Positions 10,920 through 25,469 of a DNA stretch of 47,216 nt are shown here, in pieces (within the stretch, counting starts at the first letter, position 1; every line of letters begins with the position of its first letter). The notes under the pieces are model-generated. The model saw only the letters and a program-made list of their open reading frames with translations, made no database searches and was not told where the DNA came from. The stretch covers positions 1 to 47,216 of the forward strand of contig JAHLTZ010000075.1 in NCBI GenBank assembly GCA_025786725.1, given 5' to 3'. A program made the position numbers and the translations under genes. This DNA is from Syncephalis fuscata (Eukaryota > Zoopagomycota > Zoopagomycetes > Zoopagales > Piptocephalidaceae).

Positions 10920-13900
10920 ATGAGCAATTCGTCGTTGCTCCCAGATGGCTCACTTAAATCCGACGGCAGTGCCCTCGACGATGGCACTATCTTCGGTAGC
11001 AATAGCACACTAGGTGTATCCAGCAGCAGCAGTAGCAGTTTATCCTTGGAAACACTTGGTATTTACTTTGGCTTATCCCTTGGTCTGCAACTTCTTTTAA
11101 TAGTTCTTTTTTCGCTACTTCGTCCTAAAAACAACGGTAAGTAATATCAATAGTAATACTGCTAATATCATTATTACTGCTACTACAACGTAATTGATAC
11201 AAAGAGTAAATTTACTAAATTTTTATTTTTATTAATAGTTATTTATGCCCGACGAAGTAAATACATTGATGCCAAGTAAGTATATGTTATTAATACGTGT
11301 ATTTATTTAGTTGCTGACATATAACTACAAAGTCGACAGCCTCCTAAACTTGCCCCTGGCTTGTTCTCGTGGATAAAGCCAGTTCTATTTGCTAACCATG
11401 ATACACTGGCCCTTCAATTGGGCTTAGATGCAGCAGTGTTTCTAAACTTTATTCAGTTTTGCGCCCATATCTTTACCATTCTTAGTGTTATACTGCCACT
11501 CGTTCTGATTCCAATTAACTATACATCTTATATAAAACAACTGGCGCCTAACCGGCCAAAGGAAAAGGATGATGAGTTTGACTTTTCCCAGTTGTCGATT
11601 ATTGCAGTTGGCAAGGATACAGAACAACTATGGGCACATGCCGTGATGTGCTGGGTAGTTTCATGTGTGTTCTACTATGCAGGCTATCGATTATTCCGAA
11701 GGATTATCGCTTTACGCCAAAATTTGTTTGCATCGCGTGAATACGCCGAACAAATCCACCCACGCGTTATTATGGTCACTCAACTACCTAAAGAGTATCG
11801 ATCAGATCGTGGTCTACACCGATGGCTAGGTGAACATGGTGTATGGCATCCAAGCGTGGTTGCTGTTTGTAATCGTAAAATTGGTAATCTACCAAAGCTA
11901 GTGGAAGAACATGAATATGCCATTCGACAACTAGAGTCACTATTAGCAAAATATTATCAAAGTAAATTCGCCTATACGTCGATTGGTATAATTGTAATTA
12001 ATTATATTTATATTTATTAGATCCAGAGAAAATGCCTAAAAAACGACCCACCCGTCGTGTTAATGGATATTACGGAGAAAAGGTTGACGCTATTGATTAT
12101 TACGCACACCAAATTGATGAACTTGAAACACAAATCTATGCTACACGACGTAAATTCCGTGAATTCAGTCCATCAAGTGTCGGATTCATTTGCTATCCAT
12201 CAATATCAGAGGCACATCAAGCAATGCGTATATTGCACAACCGTATGAACTCAATCAAACGACTTACTAAATTAAAGAAAATACCTCAAGTAACACTAGG
12301 AACACCGCCTGATGATATTATTTGGACGAATATTACACTTCGACTACCCGAGCGTACATCGCGTCAATTATCCGGCACACTTGTATTTATTGGTCTATTG
12401 CTATTTGGTATGGTGGCCGTGTCCTGGATTGCTACACTTACAGACATTCCCAAGATTATGGCTAACTGGGCATTTACCCAAAAGCTATTTAATCGGTTTA
12501 ATAAGTTTTTCCGCTTAGTTTCGGCCAGTATCAGCCCGCTACTTATGGCGCTATTCTTTATGGGATTGCCCCGCCTACTACGTATGATATCGCGTTATAA
12601 AGGCGCCTACACGAATGGACAAGTGCGTAAAGCAGTGTTGAAGAAGTTTTTTACCTTTCTATTTATCAATCAGTTAACCGTGCTTATGACGGCCTTTATT
12701 ATTGCCATCGCCATCGATATCAGTAAAGGGCGATGGAAGGCACTGTTCCAATCGGTCGAGCCTGGATTCAAACGTATGGTTCAAGCGATGGTCAAAGCAT
12801 CAAGTACATGGATTACGTTTATTACACTACGAGGTGTTGGTTTATCGATTGAATTGGTTCAACTGCTTGCACTGATTCGTATATTTTCACGCCAACGATT
12901 ACTGCACCCAACACCGCGTGAATTAAAGGAATTCACTCAACCACCACACTTTCCATTTGAAGTGATGTATGGCAATTCCATATTTCTTATGCTTATCGGT
13001 ATTCTGTTCTCCGTCATTTCACCAATTGTTTTGCTATTTGCCCTGTTAAACTTTGCAGTTGCCCTTATGGTATTCCGCTATCAGCTAATGTAAGTATTGA
13101 TATATTGGTATTAGCATTAGTATGATTAATTACTAATACTGTTTTAATAACTACTTAGGTATGTCTATGCAACAAAGATCGAACGTGACGGTGCTTTATG
13201 GCCCACTGTCTATAATCAGTGTATTGCTGCTATTACATGTTTCCAATTATTGATGGTAGTAGTGCTTAATATCAAGAATGCACCCGTCCAAGCATGCATT
13301 GTTATTCCACTGCCTTTAATTACTGTGGTGTTATGGTCGTTTGGTAAAAGCCATTTAATGCCACAGTTTAAATATACACGCACTCCAACAACGCCAGTTG
13401 AACAACCAGGAAGTCGTGATTTAAATACCGCCTTTACTCATCCTGCTTTCTCGGGTCCATTACTTCGAGTAATGGTGTCACGTTCCATACAAGCAGCCAG
13501 TCAACGTTTGTGGCGATCCAGCGACCAACAAGTGAAGGAAGATCCGTATAGCGATAAACGAAAACTAATTGAAACATCAAGTGTCGTATCAATGGAGCGG
13601 GGCGATAGTGGAGCCAATAGTGCAGATGCCATTTCTACCTGGTCCCGCCCTACGATGGCCTCTACAATTATTAATGATCCAACAGCGACAGTGAATGAAG
13701 CAAAATCACTTAGAATGCGCAAACCATCTGTATCAACATCATCGACATCGTCATCCTCTTCATCGTCGTCAGATAAAGTAGAAACACTAGCTGATCTGCC
13801 ACTTCGACGTAATATTAATAGCGAAGGTTGTTGGAATCAAGATTGGGATGTAGTTAGTGAAGTTGATGTCGAATTAAATATGGATGATGAATCTGAATTT

Positions 13901-14119
13901 ACCGATAATGACAACAATACAACCAACAATAATTACTTAAGACGGGCCACACTCGCTACAGCTACACTAGCCGCATCCATCACCACTACTAATCCGCATT
14001 CCATTGTTGTTGTGCCATCCAATGCACATCGATCCAATACTACAGTGAATAGAGGCCGTTATGCTTCACCGCCTATTGAGCTTCAACCGATGAGACAGCC
14101 TCCTTCATCGGCCAAGTAA
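10920..14119 (+). CDS. CSC1/OSCA/TMEM63-family stress-gated cation channel (RSN1/PHM7 type)
   Basis: A multi-pass membrane protein of the family of osmo- and mechanosensitive Ca2+-permeable channels, expected in the plasma membrane or vacuole/ER. Five exons: 10920-11136, 11239-11275, 11333-11961, 12021-13089, 13159-14119; 2913 nt, 970 residues. The N-terminal unit has the family arrangement: Ser-rich extracellular tail, TM1 at ~43-68, an Arg-rich link, the WIKPVLF and GLDAAVFLNF motifs, then two TMs. The large cytosolic domain (~225-410) with NRKIG and EKMPKKRPT follows, then the RSN1 seven-TM core with its VAVSWIATLTD and WITFITLRGVG motifs. The C-terminal ~250 residues are Ser/Thr/Asn-rich, with a poly-Ser run, and probably disordered. 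Domain order and length fit fungal CSC1 proteins. The start ATG is the first in the frame. All four introns are GT-AG. Confidence 0.92.
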
Positions 14120-14522
14120 ATTATACAATACATATAGCCATGGCTACTTTTATTATTATTATTATTATTGTTATTATTATACATTGTTATACAATACATA
14201 TAACTATGGCTATACTATATTACCAGTCTTTTTATTTAATGGTTTTATTTCTTTTGATTTTCTTCAATTGCATTCACATCTTTTGCCTTATTTGTCACAC
14301 ACACAAATCACAGATCACAAATCACATCACAGATCACATCTAATGTGAGATCTAAAAAATAAACTCAATATTTGATTGATTCTCTCATGTTTGCAACTTG
14401 CACTTTTATCTTGTTTGTAAACAGTTCATGTTATACTGAATTGTTCTTTATATTAAGCTATACCAGATAAACACACACACATACACACATATATATATAT
14501 ATATATTGACTGACTAACTGTT
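14120..14522 (+). other. Intergenic stretch with microsatellites
   Basis: Between the channel and aconitase genes. It contains a TTA run (about 14152-14178), CACAAATCACAGAT-type short repeats (about 14298-14340) and a (CA)n/(TA)n tract (14470-14506). No gene is seen. It must hold the channel 3' end and the aconitase promoter. Confidence 0.6.
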
Positions 14523-17500
14523 ATGTATCGACTACGACAAGTAAGCCATGACGTAAGCCTTTGTCAATAACTACTTGTTGACGGTGTCTATCTCTATTTA
14601 TTATTATTATTATTACTATTCAAACTAGTGGTATCGGACGGGCAGTAGTCGTGTCTCGATAGGTTCGCGTACTATGGCCACTGCAGTAACGCAACAAGGC
14701 CATCCTGTACCGGACTATACTAGATTCCAAACTAATTTACAAGCTGTACGTGGTCAATTAGACCAGCGCCCACTTACATTAGCCGAGAAAATTCTATACT
14801 CGCACTTGACAGATGTGAATCGTGCACACGGACTTGTACGAGGTGAATCCTATTTAAAGCTGTCGCCTGGTAATTATCTATATATCTATTAAATTGATGT
14901 TTATTAATAATTAGTATATTATAGATCGTGTGGCTATGCAAGGTAGATATAAAGCCTATCAAGCAAGTTTATAATAACTGGCATATGGATGATTGTGTAT
15001 GTTTAGACGCATCGGCTCAAATGGCTATTCTTCAATTTATGCTGTCAGGACTACCAACGACTGCTGTACCCACCTCAGTCCATTGTGACCATCTTATTGT
15101 TGCACGAGATGGGGCAGAACAAGATGTTGCAACGGCAGAAGAGACAAGTCATGAGATTTTTGAATTTCTAGACAGTGCTTCACGTAAATATGGCATGCAT
15201 TTTTGGAAGCCTGGTAGTGGTAAGTGAAATGTAATAATAGTAACAATAAAGATGCTAATGTTTAATGGGAAGGCATTATTCACCAAATTGTATTGGAGAA
15301 TTATGCAGCACCTGGCACATTAATGCTTGGTACAGGTAAAGTAACAATATTTGTTAGTGCTGATTAATTAATTGTAACTATTTTAACTATTCACTATAAT
15401 AGATAGTCACACACCCAATGCTGGTGGATTAGGCATGTTGGCCATTGGTGTGGGTGGTGCTGATGCCGTTGATGCCATGGCAGCCATTCCTTGGGAGTTA
15501 AAGGCGCCAAAGATACTTGGTGTACGTCTTGATGGCCAATTAAATGGCTGGACAAGTCCAAAAGATGTTATTCTTCATTTGGCCGGTCAACTTACCGTAC
15601 GGGTACGTAGTTGTAAATATAATCAAATATAAAAGCTAATATGGCTAGTATAGGGCGGTACCGGTCATATTATTGAATATTTTGGACCTGGTGTAGCATC
15701 GCTTTCCTGTACGGGTATGGCTACCATTTGTAATATGGGCGCTGAGGTAATTAATAAACTATATGGATATATGTGTACATCAGTCATTTATAAAGCAGCA
15801 ACTGCTTTTAGGTGGGGGCTACAACATCAGTATTCCCTTACGGCGAGAATATGCAACGCTATCTACAAGCAACACAGCGAGCAGAGATTGCTAAAGCAGC
15901 CGACAAAGTGGCAGCGGACTATCTACGGGCCGATAAAGCTTGTCACGATGATCCATCTCGCTACTACGACCGCGTCATTGATATTGATCTATCCAAGTTG
16001 GAACCACATTTGAACGGTCCATTTACGCCAGACCTATCAACACCGCTGAGTCAATTTAAGGAAGTAATAAAGAAGAATGGATGGAAAGATGAAGTGCGCA
16101 CTGGACTGATTGGCAGTTGCACCAATAGCAGCTATGAAGATATGCAAGTATACATTCATTGTAGTAATAATGTTATTGACGATGCTAATACTATGTGTAT
16201 ATATATATATGTGTGTGTGCGTGGTTTTAATTAGGTCACGCGTTGTTTCGGTAGCTAGTCAAGCGGAGAAACGAGGTCTTAAAATGAAGAGTCAATTCCT
16301 AGTCACTCCTGGTTCTGAGCAAATTCGTGCTACGGCCGAACGAGATGGTCATGCTCAAACACTTCGATCAGTGGGCGGCCAAATGCTGGCTAATGCCTGT
16401 GGTCCATGTATTGGACAGGTAAATAGCCTATTTATACAAACTATGATGGATGAATACTGTTTATTGATCTGTTTTAATAGTGGGATCGTAGCAGTATTAA
16501 AGATCAAGAACAAAATGCAATTGTTACTTCATTTAATCGTAATTTCCGCAGTCGCAATGATGGCAATCCAAATACCATGAACTTTTTAGCATCTCCAGAA
16601 GTAAGCAGTGTTAGAGTTGTACAATTACAAGTAACTAATTAGTTATATTTATTTAGATTGTTACAGCCATGGCGCTTTCAGGAAAGCTTAGCTTTAATCC
16701 AGTTACTGACTCGTTAACTGATGAGCAGGGCCGTTCATTCCAATTAACACCACCTTCTGGTGATGAACTGCCGCGTGAAGGATTTGCTACCGGTAATTAA
16801 ACACATCGATGGATGTAAATAGAATAGTGTGGTTAATTCTAGTAGGCAATGCTTCATACAAACCACCGAGTGAGGCCAAGGCAGATGCCAATCAATCAGT
16901 AGTCATTGATCCAGCATCTGCCCGTCTTCAAGTGTTAGATCCATTCCCGGCATGGAGTGGTGAAGAATTGACAGATTTGCGTGTACTAGTCCGTGCTCAA
17001 GGCAAATGTACCACCGATCATATTAGGTGAGTAAAATAAAGATGTATTTATAACATTTTATATGAATACTAATTAATGAATGAATGAATTGATTGATTGA
17101 TTGACCCATTAATATAACAGTGCGGCTGGCCCATGGCTTAAATACAAGGGACATTTAGAGAATATCTCCAATAACACACTCATTGGAGCAACTAATGCTG
17201 ATAACGGCAAGGTCAATTCAGCTATTAATGCAGTGACTGGCAAAGTAAGCCACTGTTGATCGTAAAGAAATAATACTAATTTATAATATATAGGAAGATA
17301 CTATTCCCGAGGTGGCTAAACAATATAAAGCTGCCGATATACCTTGGCTAATTGTTGCCGATGCAAGTTTAACTAAACTACTATGTCTATTTATTAATAC
17401 TAATCCTATTTATTATTTGTGATATATAGCACAATTACGGTGAGGGGTCAGCCCGTGAACATGCTGCTATGCAGCCACGCTATTTAGGTGGCCGTCTTAT

Positions 17501-17798
17501 TGTAGCTCGATCATTTGCACGTATTCACGAAACCAATTTAAAGAAACAAGGCATTCTACCATTAACCTTTGTTAATGAAGATGACTATCAATGGTTTACT
17601 AATAACAGTGTTGTCAGTACACGTGGATTGGTCGATCTAGTTAATCAAACAAATGGAAATAACACTGTTTCATTAGTGATTACCACACCTGATGGTAAAG
17701 AGCGAGTTATTTCTACAAATCACACCATGAGTGCCGATCAGCTTGAATGGTTCCGTCATGGCAGTGCATTAAATCGTATTGCTGCTCTGTCTCAATAG
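14523..17798 (+). CDS. ACO1: Aconitate hydratase, mitochondrial (aconitase)
   Basis: Converts citrate to isocitrate through cis-aconitate in the TCA cycle, in the mitochondrial matrix. Fifteen exons: 14523-14540, 14629-14869, 14925-14942, 15007-15219, 15273-15335, 15403-15602, 15654-15746, 15812-16143, 16235-16418, 16481-16600, 16657-16792, 16846-17026, 17121-17244, 17294-17362, 17430-17798; 2361 nt, 786 residues, the usual length. The first ~25 residues are Arg/Ser-rich without acids, fitting a mitochondrial presequence, and this decided the start at 14523, whose exon is only 18 nt. The 4Fe-4S ligands are Cys385 (GSCTNSS), Cys448 and Cys451 (CGPC). Substrate-site motifs [19 protein letters not shown] and RYLGGR are present. 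Introns 16144-16234 and 17363-17429 begin GCAAGT: only these GC-AG junctions keep the frame (EDM-SRV and VAD-HNYGEG). The gene converges on the HECT ligase gene. Confidence 0.97.
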
Positions 17799-17908
17799 AT
17801 ATATATATACACATATATATAGTTAATGGAACTGAAAAGAATAAATGATATACTTTTATTATTATTAATATTATTATCTTTGTTGCTTTTATTAAAACAA
17901 TAATTGAA

Positions 17909-19520
17909 TTAGGAAAGATCAAATCCTGATTCAGTACTAATAGCATACAGTAGTTTCCTATTCATATCATCAATTAATAAAAGTTAATTAAACCTGTCTA
18001 TTGCTTACTCTTTCATAATTGCATCCGTATTAAATGGTGGCAATTTTAGTAGATTCATACAAGTAGCCGCTGTAGGTAACCGATCTTGATCATTCTCAGC
18101 TGGATTAATGGCAAACTTGGGACGTAGTTCAGAGAATCCAAGTAGTGGTGGACGAGAACAACTTGTGGCAAATCTTAGTAATTGTCGACGCTGTTCATCG
18201 TCAAATTCGCTAACCACTCGCCAAAAGCGTTGAATTACTGGATGTCGTTTATTATAATCGCCACCATAGACTGTGTTCTCACGTAAATCATCAATATCAA
18301 TTGGTTTATATGCACCGCCAATTAATCCTTGTAGCTCAAGCTATAATATAAATAGTACAGTTAATGTTGAGTAAATCCAGTAATATAGCCATTTAACTTA
18401 CCGTGTCAAATAGACGAAGCCAACGTAGTTCAACTAAATTTGAAAGCCCTCGAAGGAAAGCTCTGCTTTGACGATCAATCTGAACATTTAATCGATAGTT
18501 TGCTACCAAATAGACGTAATGTAATCGGTTATCACTAGTAACTGGAATACTGGCTCCATTGGGTAACAATGGTCTTTCACGAAGACCGTCACTTTCTACA
18601 TAGCTTATTAATAAATATATATATATCAATTGACTAGTTGATTAATTCGCCATTACCTTTATCCATAATGGTAAAATTAAGCGCCAAATCTTCAACATTG
18701 CCTTCATAGCCCTTTAAAAACACTAATCCTCGATAAAGATCCGGATCTAGCGAGGCCAAATCTTCCACTATTAAATAGAATAACAACAATTGTTACTACT
18801 ATTATATATATACTAATCTATGCTTATAGACTACTTACAACTACTAATCTTGCCCAGCCATTTGTTAAGAAAGAAGCCTGCAATGGTCATATCAAGTAGA
18901 ATACCATCGCGTATAGCTAGACCCACAATAATACCCAGGAATTCATACTTTTTCAAATTGTTTTCTATAATCAAATCAATATTTAAATAAATTTCTATAT
19001 AATTCCATAATAAGCTTACCTTGAAGGGCAAATGCATCCACTCGTGGATATAATCGATTATCAGTGGTAACTGAGAATAAATCATGATTACTAAACGCTT
19101 CCTTTGATAATCTATTAATTGTTAATATTACTAATTAGTACTATTTAAAAGGCTGTTACTTACACTGTAAGAAATTCTTTAAAGATGCCTAATTGTCATA
19201 CTGATTAATAAGCAATCCATTATATTTACTAATACCGTTATCGTCTTACCGCCACCAAAGCCTGATTCTACCATATCAAATTGATTAACAAATCGAACCT
19301 GGAAATCGCCATATCGTCCACCCTCTATAACTCACAAATATTAAATAGTAGTTAATGTAAATATAGCCTATTTACCTTGATTCATAATCTGATCAAAGGC
19401 GTCCTCAAATATATGTGTTCGTCGAACATTAATTTCTCTTCGTATCATCATTTGATTAAAAGGCCGGTCTCTCTCTATAATTAATAGACTAGTTAATTAA
19501 AGGTCCACTAATACACAAAC

Positions 19521-19553
<33 letters not shown>

Positions 19554-22131
19554 CGCCTACGTTCTCTATGACCTATCAGCTGTTGTAATAACTGAACTCG
19601 ATCCACAAATGGAATAAGGAATGGTATCTGCCGTAGAATAACACTTTGTCCACTAGCATGTAGTTGAAACTCTTCATGGTTAATTCTGTCCTCATCCTCG
19701 TCCTCGTCCTCGTCTTCATCCTCCTCTTCTATATCCATAAACTCTTTAATGTCAAACTGTTGTACATTCAAGTCAGGGTCATCGAGATACCAGTGTCCAG
19801 CTGGACAGAATCTTCTACGAGCACTGTATAGATATCATATGGCTCGTATAAGTCATTGTTTCCTACAATGCTACTACTTACTCTCTGGCATGAATTTGCT
19901 GTATCAATCTTATAGATGCAATACGTAATTGACGCATAATCATATTTTGTTGGTGATCAACTACAATAGCCCGACTATTTAAAGATTTACACCAAACAAG
20001 AGTAAATGCTACATTCTAATAACAAATAAATAGAATTAATACAACGTATATTATAACTCCAATATTAATAAACACCTACTCTTAAAATGGCCGACAGATC
20101 AATGATATCTGGTAAGGACAAAGGATTGGCACTACCATAAAACTCGGTATCAGTCAAAGTAACTAGAGCCCGACTGTAAAGTTCACACATGACTAAAAGA
20201 CCGGCCGATGCACCAGTATATTGTGATTCTATATATAATATATATAAAACATATTGTATATTGTATATTAGTAAATAATATTTATTATTATTATTAATAA
20301 CTTGTCTATACTTGCCTTTAAATACTGATACTGAGAATCTGTGAGTATGTAATTCATCCAGTAAAGCAGATGATTTCAATAGAGTCCAACATTGTTGTAA
20401 TAATGGTATTTCTTCAGTACGAGCCAGTAACACAGCCATCAAATCATTTCGTATAAATCCCCATTGTCTTAATACCACCACCAATAATATAAATAAATTC
20501 TGCTGATGTTCAACATTACTCATATCTGAAGAATCGGTAATGGCTCGAATATGCTGTATATTATTGAATAGTGCGGCTGCTTGTTTATGTTGTTCATTGA
20601 CTATTAAATGTGGTTGGCTTCTCAGTGATGACCGTGATTGAGTGGGTGACATGTCATCATCGCTTATTACACGAATATCTAATGAAAGATTAATAAATAT
20701 ATTACATTATTTGTTATTAATGTACCTGAATCCACCGCTGGTTGTAGACATGACGGCATTTCAGTAATACATTTACAAAGTACCTTTATGTAAGCAATCT
20801 TTATGTTTACCATATTGTTAATTCAGTAAATGATTGTATTCTATCTAGCTTACTCTATTAGCGGCCGACAATTGAGATACTCGCTTTTGACCAAATGTAA
20901 TGATATTGACCAGTATATTCATGGCATTGCTTGATGAAATAATGGATTCATCCTGAACTAGCGACATTAATAGACGAGAAAAGGGTAATGCAGTAGAGAA
21001 CTGTCCTAGCATATCTAATGGCAGTCTATGTGCCAACTGTTCAGCCGATAAAAGTGTATCACAAATAGTGGTAACGATTTTATCTGGTGGTGCAGATTGC
21101 ATAATAAGCACAATACAGCTACTTGTTAAATTGACCAATGGTGAATCTTTTTGTCCTAATGGCTATAGTTGTAACAGTTAAGTAGTTATTATTAATATTA
21201 ATTATGATATTTACCTGTGCTACTAAATATTGACATAGACTAGCAAATACGCCATTGCTTACAAATGCTGTATTTAATACAATACTGCATATTGATTAGT
21301 TAATAAATATATATGTATACATGTATATTTATATACACTACTTACCCGTCCTGTGCACTAATATGTGCATTGGCCAGTGCAGGTAGATTATTGATGTTTA
21401 ACAGATGCTTTAATAGCTGTAGAAATATAGTATTGCTTGATGTATCACTAGTGACCACTAAGTATATAGTCATACAGTCATCAGGACCTACCTAAATTTG
21501 CTAGATAGTTGGTGTATCACTAATTTACCCAGTCTTTGACAGCGAAATCGCCACATGTTATGCGTTTCTGGATATAATAGTGGCGCGTATAACCGAAGCA
21601 CACCCGAATGAAACACACCAGCATCGTTGCTCTGAGGGTCAGTCGCAGCGAGTCCGCCATTTGACTCTATTGGTTTAAGCAATGCCTCACAATAATCTAC
21701 TAAGCGTTGAAGGTCATAGCGTTGCTGGTAGAAGATGAGCAGCTGTTCTGTCAACTTGTCCTGCTGTTGACACAATTCAATAGAACTAGACTGACGTAGC
21801 GATAAGGATATATTATCCCATGACTGGCTATAATCATATAGACCGGCATCCCATTCAGCACGAGTCTGTGCGTTAAGCGTGAATCGCTGACGTCTAGCCT
21901 TCCAGAATTTCTATTCAACAGTTAGCATGGGTCGCGCTGGTGGTTGTCGGTAGAGTTATAGTGCGGACTTGCCTGAATCTGTGTGGCAGCCGTTTGGCGA
22001 CGACGCTCTTCCTCGCGCTGTTGGCGCTGTTGCTGAGCCTGCTGTATTAACGTCAGGCGATTGTCCACGCGCTGGCTACCGCCGAGACGAATGTTTTTTC
22101 GCCGTTTATAGTCACCTTCAAAAGAGAACAT
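17909..22131 (-). CDS. HECT-type E3 ubiquitin ligase, UBE3C/Hul5 family
   Basis: Proteasome-associated ligase that extends ubiquitin chains on stalled substrates (family knowledge). Nineteen exons on the minus strand: 22131-21973, 21910-21492, 21447-21346, 21284-21215, 21162-20854, 20798-20726, 20678-20316, 20228-20080, 20015-19882, 19823-19561, 19474-19376, 19324-19250, 19188-19164, 19111-19020, 18964-18839, 18767-18657, 18595-18402, 18340-18009, 17957-17909; 3144 nt, 1047 residues (human UBE3C is ~1080). The N-terminus MFSFEGD and Gln/Arg coiled coil lead into an IQ-like motif (TQIQKFWKARRQR), typical of UBE3C. An Asp/Glu run lies at ~620-635. The HECT domain covers the last ~350 residues, with catalytic Cys ~1015 (TCMNLLKLP) and end GFDLS. 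Introns 21911-21972 and 20229-20315 are GC-AG. The donor of exon 10 could be 6 nt further on (19555) with the frame kept. Confidence 0.95.
19520..19554 (+). repeat. (AT)n microsatellite inside a HECT-ligase intron
   Basis: An almost pure AT dinucleotide run lies within intron 10 of the ligase gene (19475-19560), right at its donor side. Length variation here would not change the protein but blurs the exact donor site. Confidence 0.8.
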
Positions 22132-22653
22132 GGCAACGCTGTAGAAGGTTACAAAATGCTGCTGCACACACGTATAATGCAAAAAAACGAGGAAGTTTTG
22201 TATTTAGTTAAAGGCAAAACTTTGTATTTTATTGGCTAATAGCCAATGGTGTATAAAATGAACAATTATTACACAACAATAAAGCACATCCATTGTAACA
22301 TATCACCGTAATTACGATGATAGGATATGAGGTATTTATTTGTCATTAACTATTGATTATTAATAGGAATCAAGTGTAGTAAAATAACATTGATTTATAA
22401 CTGCAATACTCATACTGCAGTGTATATTGTTTAGTCGTCAAATAATACAGTGTAGCAAAGTCTAGATAAACAAGGCAATGACTAATCGCAAAAACAATAT
22501 ATTTTATTGCATGGTATATTAATTGGTTGGGCTGAATAGATACAAATGCTATATCTAACAGATATGCTTCATAGCGTTACGCTCTTATTCGTAGCAGTAT
22601 ACTATTAGCTGAAGAATAAAAGCGTCTTAATCTATTCACAGATGTGCATCGAG
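22132..22653. other. Interval between HECT-ligase start and thiolase stop
   Basis: No gene is supported. It holds the promoter of the minus-strand ligase gene and the 3' end of the thiolase gene. The open frame on the plus strand across 21969-22211 is antisense to the ligase exon 1 and is not protein-like. Confidence 0.5.
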
Positions 22654-24141
<1,488 letters not shown>

Positions 24142-24611
24142 TGTGTTTAAAGGCAAATAGATATATAAGCAGAAAAGTCGCGATTGAAAAGTTGGAACAG
24201 TACAAGGACATATTCAACATATTTATAATACACTATGAGTAAAAATGGCCTGATGTAAGTCGGATGATGTATCATCAACGGCTATTGGCTAATCAATAGC
24301 GCGGTATCTAATTACTACGCAAATATTTACATGAACTTTTATCACAATAAACACGAAGCGTCTATTGTAAATTATTTGCCAATAGACACCGTTTTAACAG
24401 TAAACTAATGATGTATTATTTGTACTAATCATTTTATTAAACTGTTTAATCGAATTTGGCTGAATCTCTCTAATTTTATATAATACTATTGTTAGTTGGG
24501 CATTATCATTAAAGCCGCCTTTAAATCATTTAATAAAGTAGTCGATGATATAGATACATGACAGTTTTACACTACATAGGATCTATTCATCATCGTTGTC
24601 ATTATGAAGGT
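24142..24611. other. Upstream region of the thiolase gene
   Basis: AT-rich with no open frame of note. It presumably holds the thiolase promoter and the 3' end of the next minus-strand gene. Confidence 0.5.
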
Positions 24612-24614
24612 GAT

Positions 24615-24923
24615 TTAAGAAGGCCGACTTCCACGCTTGCGAGTTTTCGCTTTAGGTGGAGGGGATAGGATAGTTGGTGTTGCTAGTTGTTCTGGTACTG
24701 ATGGTAGCGGTGCAGCTTCATGATTAGCCGGTGCGGCTGGTGTATCTGATAAAGTAGATAGGTTTGGTAGAGGTGGCAACACCGAAAGACTTTCTAAACG
24801 GATGTTGCTCGTAGGACGATTGGCGTGAATTTGATTTTCTTGACGCATACTACGTGTAGCCACGTATCTTCGCCTGCATAGGAAGCAGTTTTGAGGTAGA
24901 AAGCTCGTTAAACACTGCCCCAT
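24615..24923 (-). CDS. Small protein with N-myristoylation-like start (unknown function)
   Basis: I do not recognise this single-exon frame of 102 residues. I chose the start at 24923, five codons inside the longest frame, because it gives MGQCLTS. This fits the N-myristoylation pattern (Gly2, Thr6) with Cys4 as a possible palmitoylation site, hence membrane attachment; that is inference. An FLCRRRY basic patch follows, then a proline-rich middle (PAAPANHEAAPLP) and a basic C-terminus (KAKTRKRGSRPS). G+C is higher than in the flanks, which supports coding. No frame damage is seen. Confidence 0.5.
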   Translation of the reverse strand: MGQCLTSFLPQNCFLCRRRYVATRSMRQENQIHANRPTSNIRLESLSVLPPLPNLSTLSDTPAAPANHEAAPLPSVPEQLATPTILSPPPKAKTRKRGSRPS

Positions 24924-25469
24924 AATAATAAATAACAAAGAAAGCTTTAAAGTAAAACAAATAAGAAAAAGGCGATGGTTTGGTTCTTGTTACAACAAGG
25001 TTACAACAATTGATTCGGCGGCAACTACGACGACGACGGTGATGATGATGATGGCAGTTTTGCGTTAAATTATAAATATATCGTAATTAAGAATGACAAA
25101 TGAGCTTATCAGTAATAATGACCATAATAAATAGATCTTTATCAAGTTATATAGTGTTAATGGATGGCGCTAAACATAAAAATAAAACGGATAAATAGCA
25201 AAGGTAGCTAGCGATAGTGGTCATAGATATCGGCTATTGATATAATTATCCATGGATCATCCTTGTTCATGTGGCTATTGCCAAGAGGCATATGGTGTAT
25301 ACTACCAGTCTACTACCGTCATTCATTGAGGCATGCCAAGAAGTCAATGGATTATTGCCGTATTTAGAAGTGCATGATTGACCATATCAATGTCCTTGAC
25401 ATTTGCCAAGGATAAACCTGCTATAGACGAGTCTAGCCGGTAAATTATTAAGCATGATGCCTGTCACGC
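24924..25469. other. Intergenic interval, no gene seen
   Basis: Contains a GACGACGAC/GATGATGATG run (about 25028-25053) that is not in a long frame. Otherwise AT-rich. Confidence 0.5.

Noticed and set aside
14470-14506. CA/TA tract as a possible regulatory or telomere-like element
   Set aside because: A plain microsatellite with no telomere-type unit.
17713-17946. 77-codon minus-strand frame across the aconitase 3' end
   Set aside because: Antisense to aconitase. The real minus-strand exon there is 17909-17957, the last exon of the HECT ligase, in another frame.
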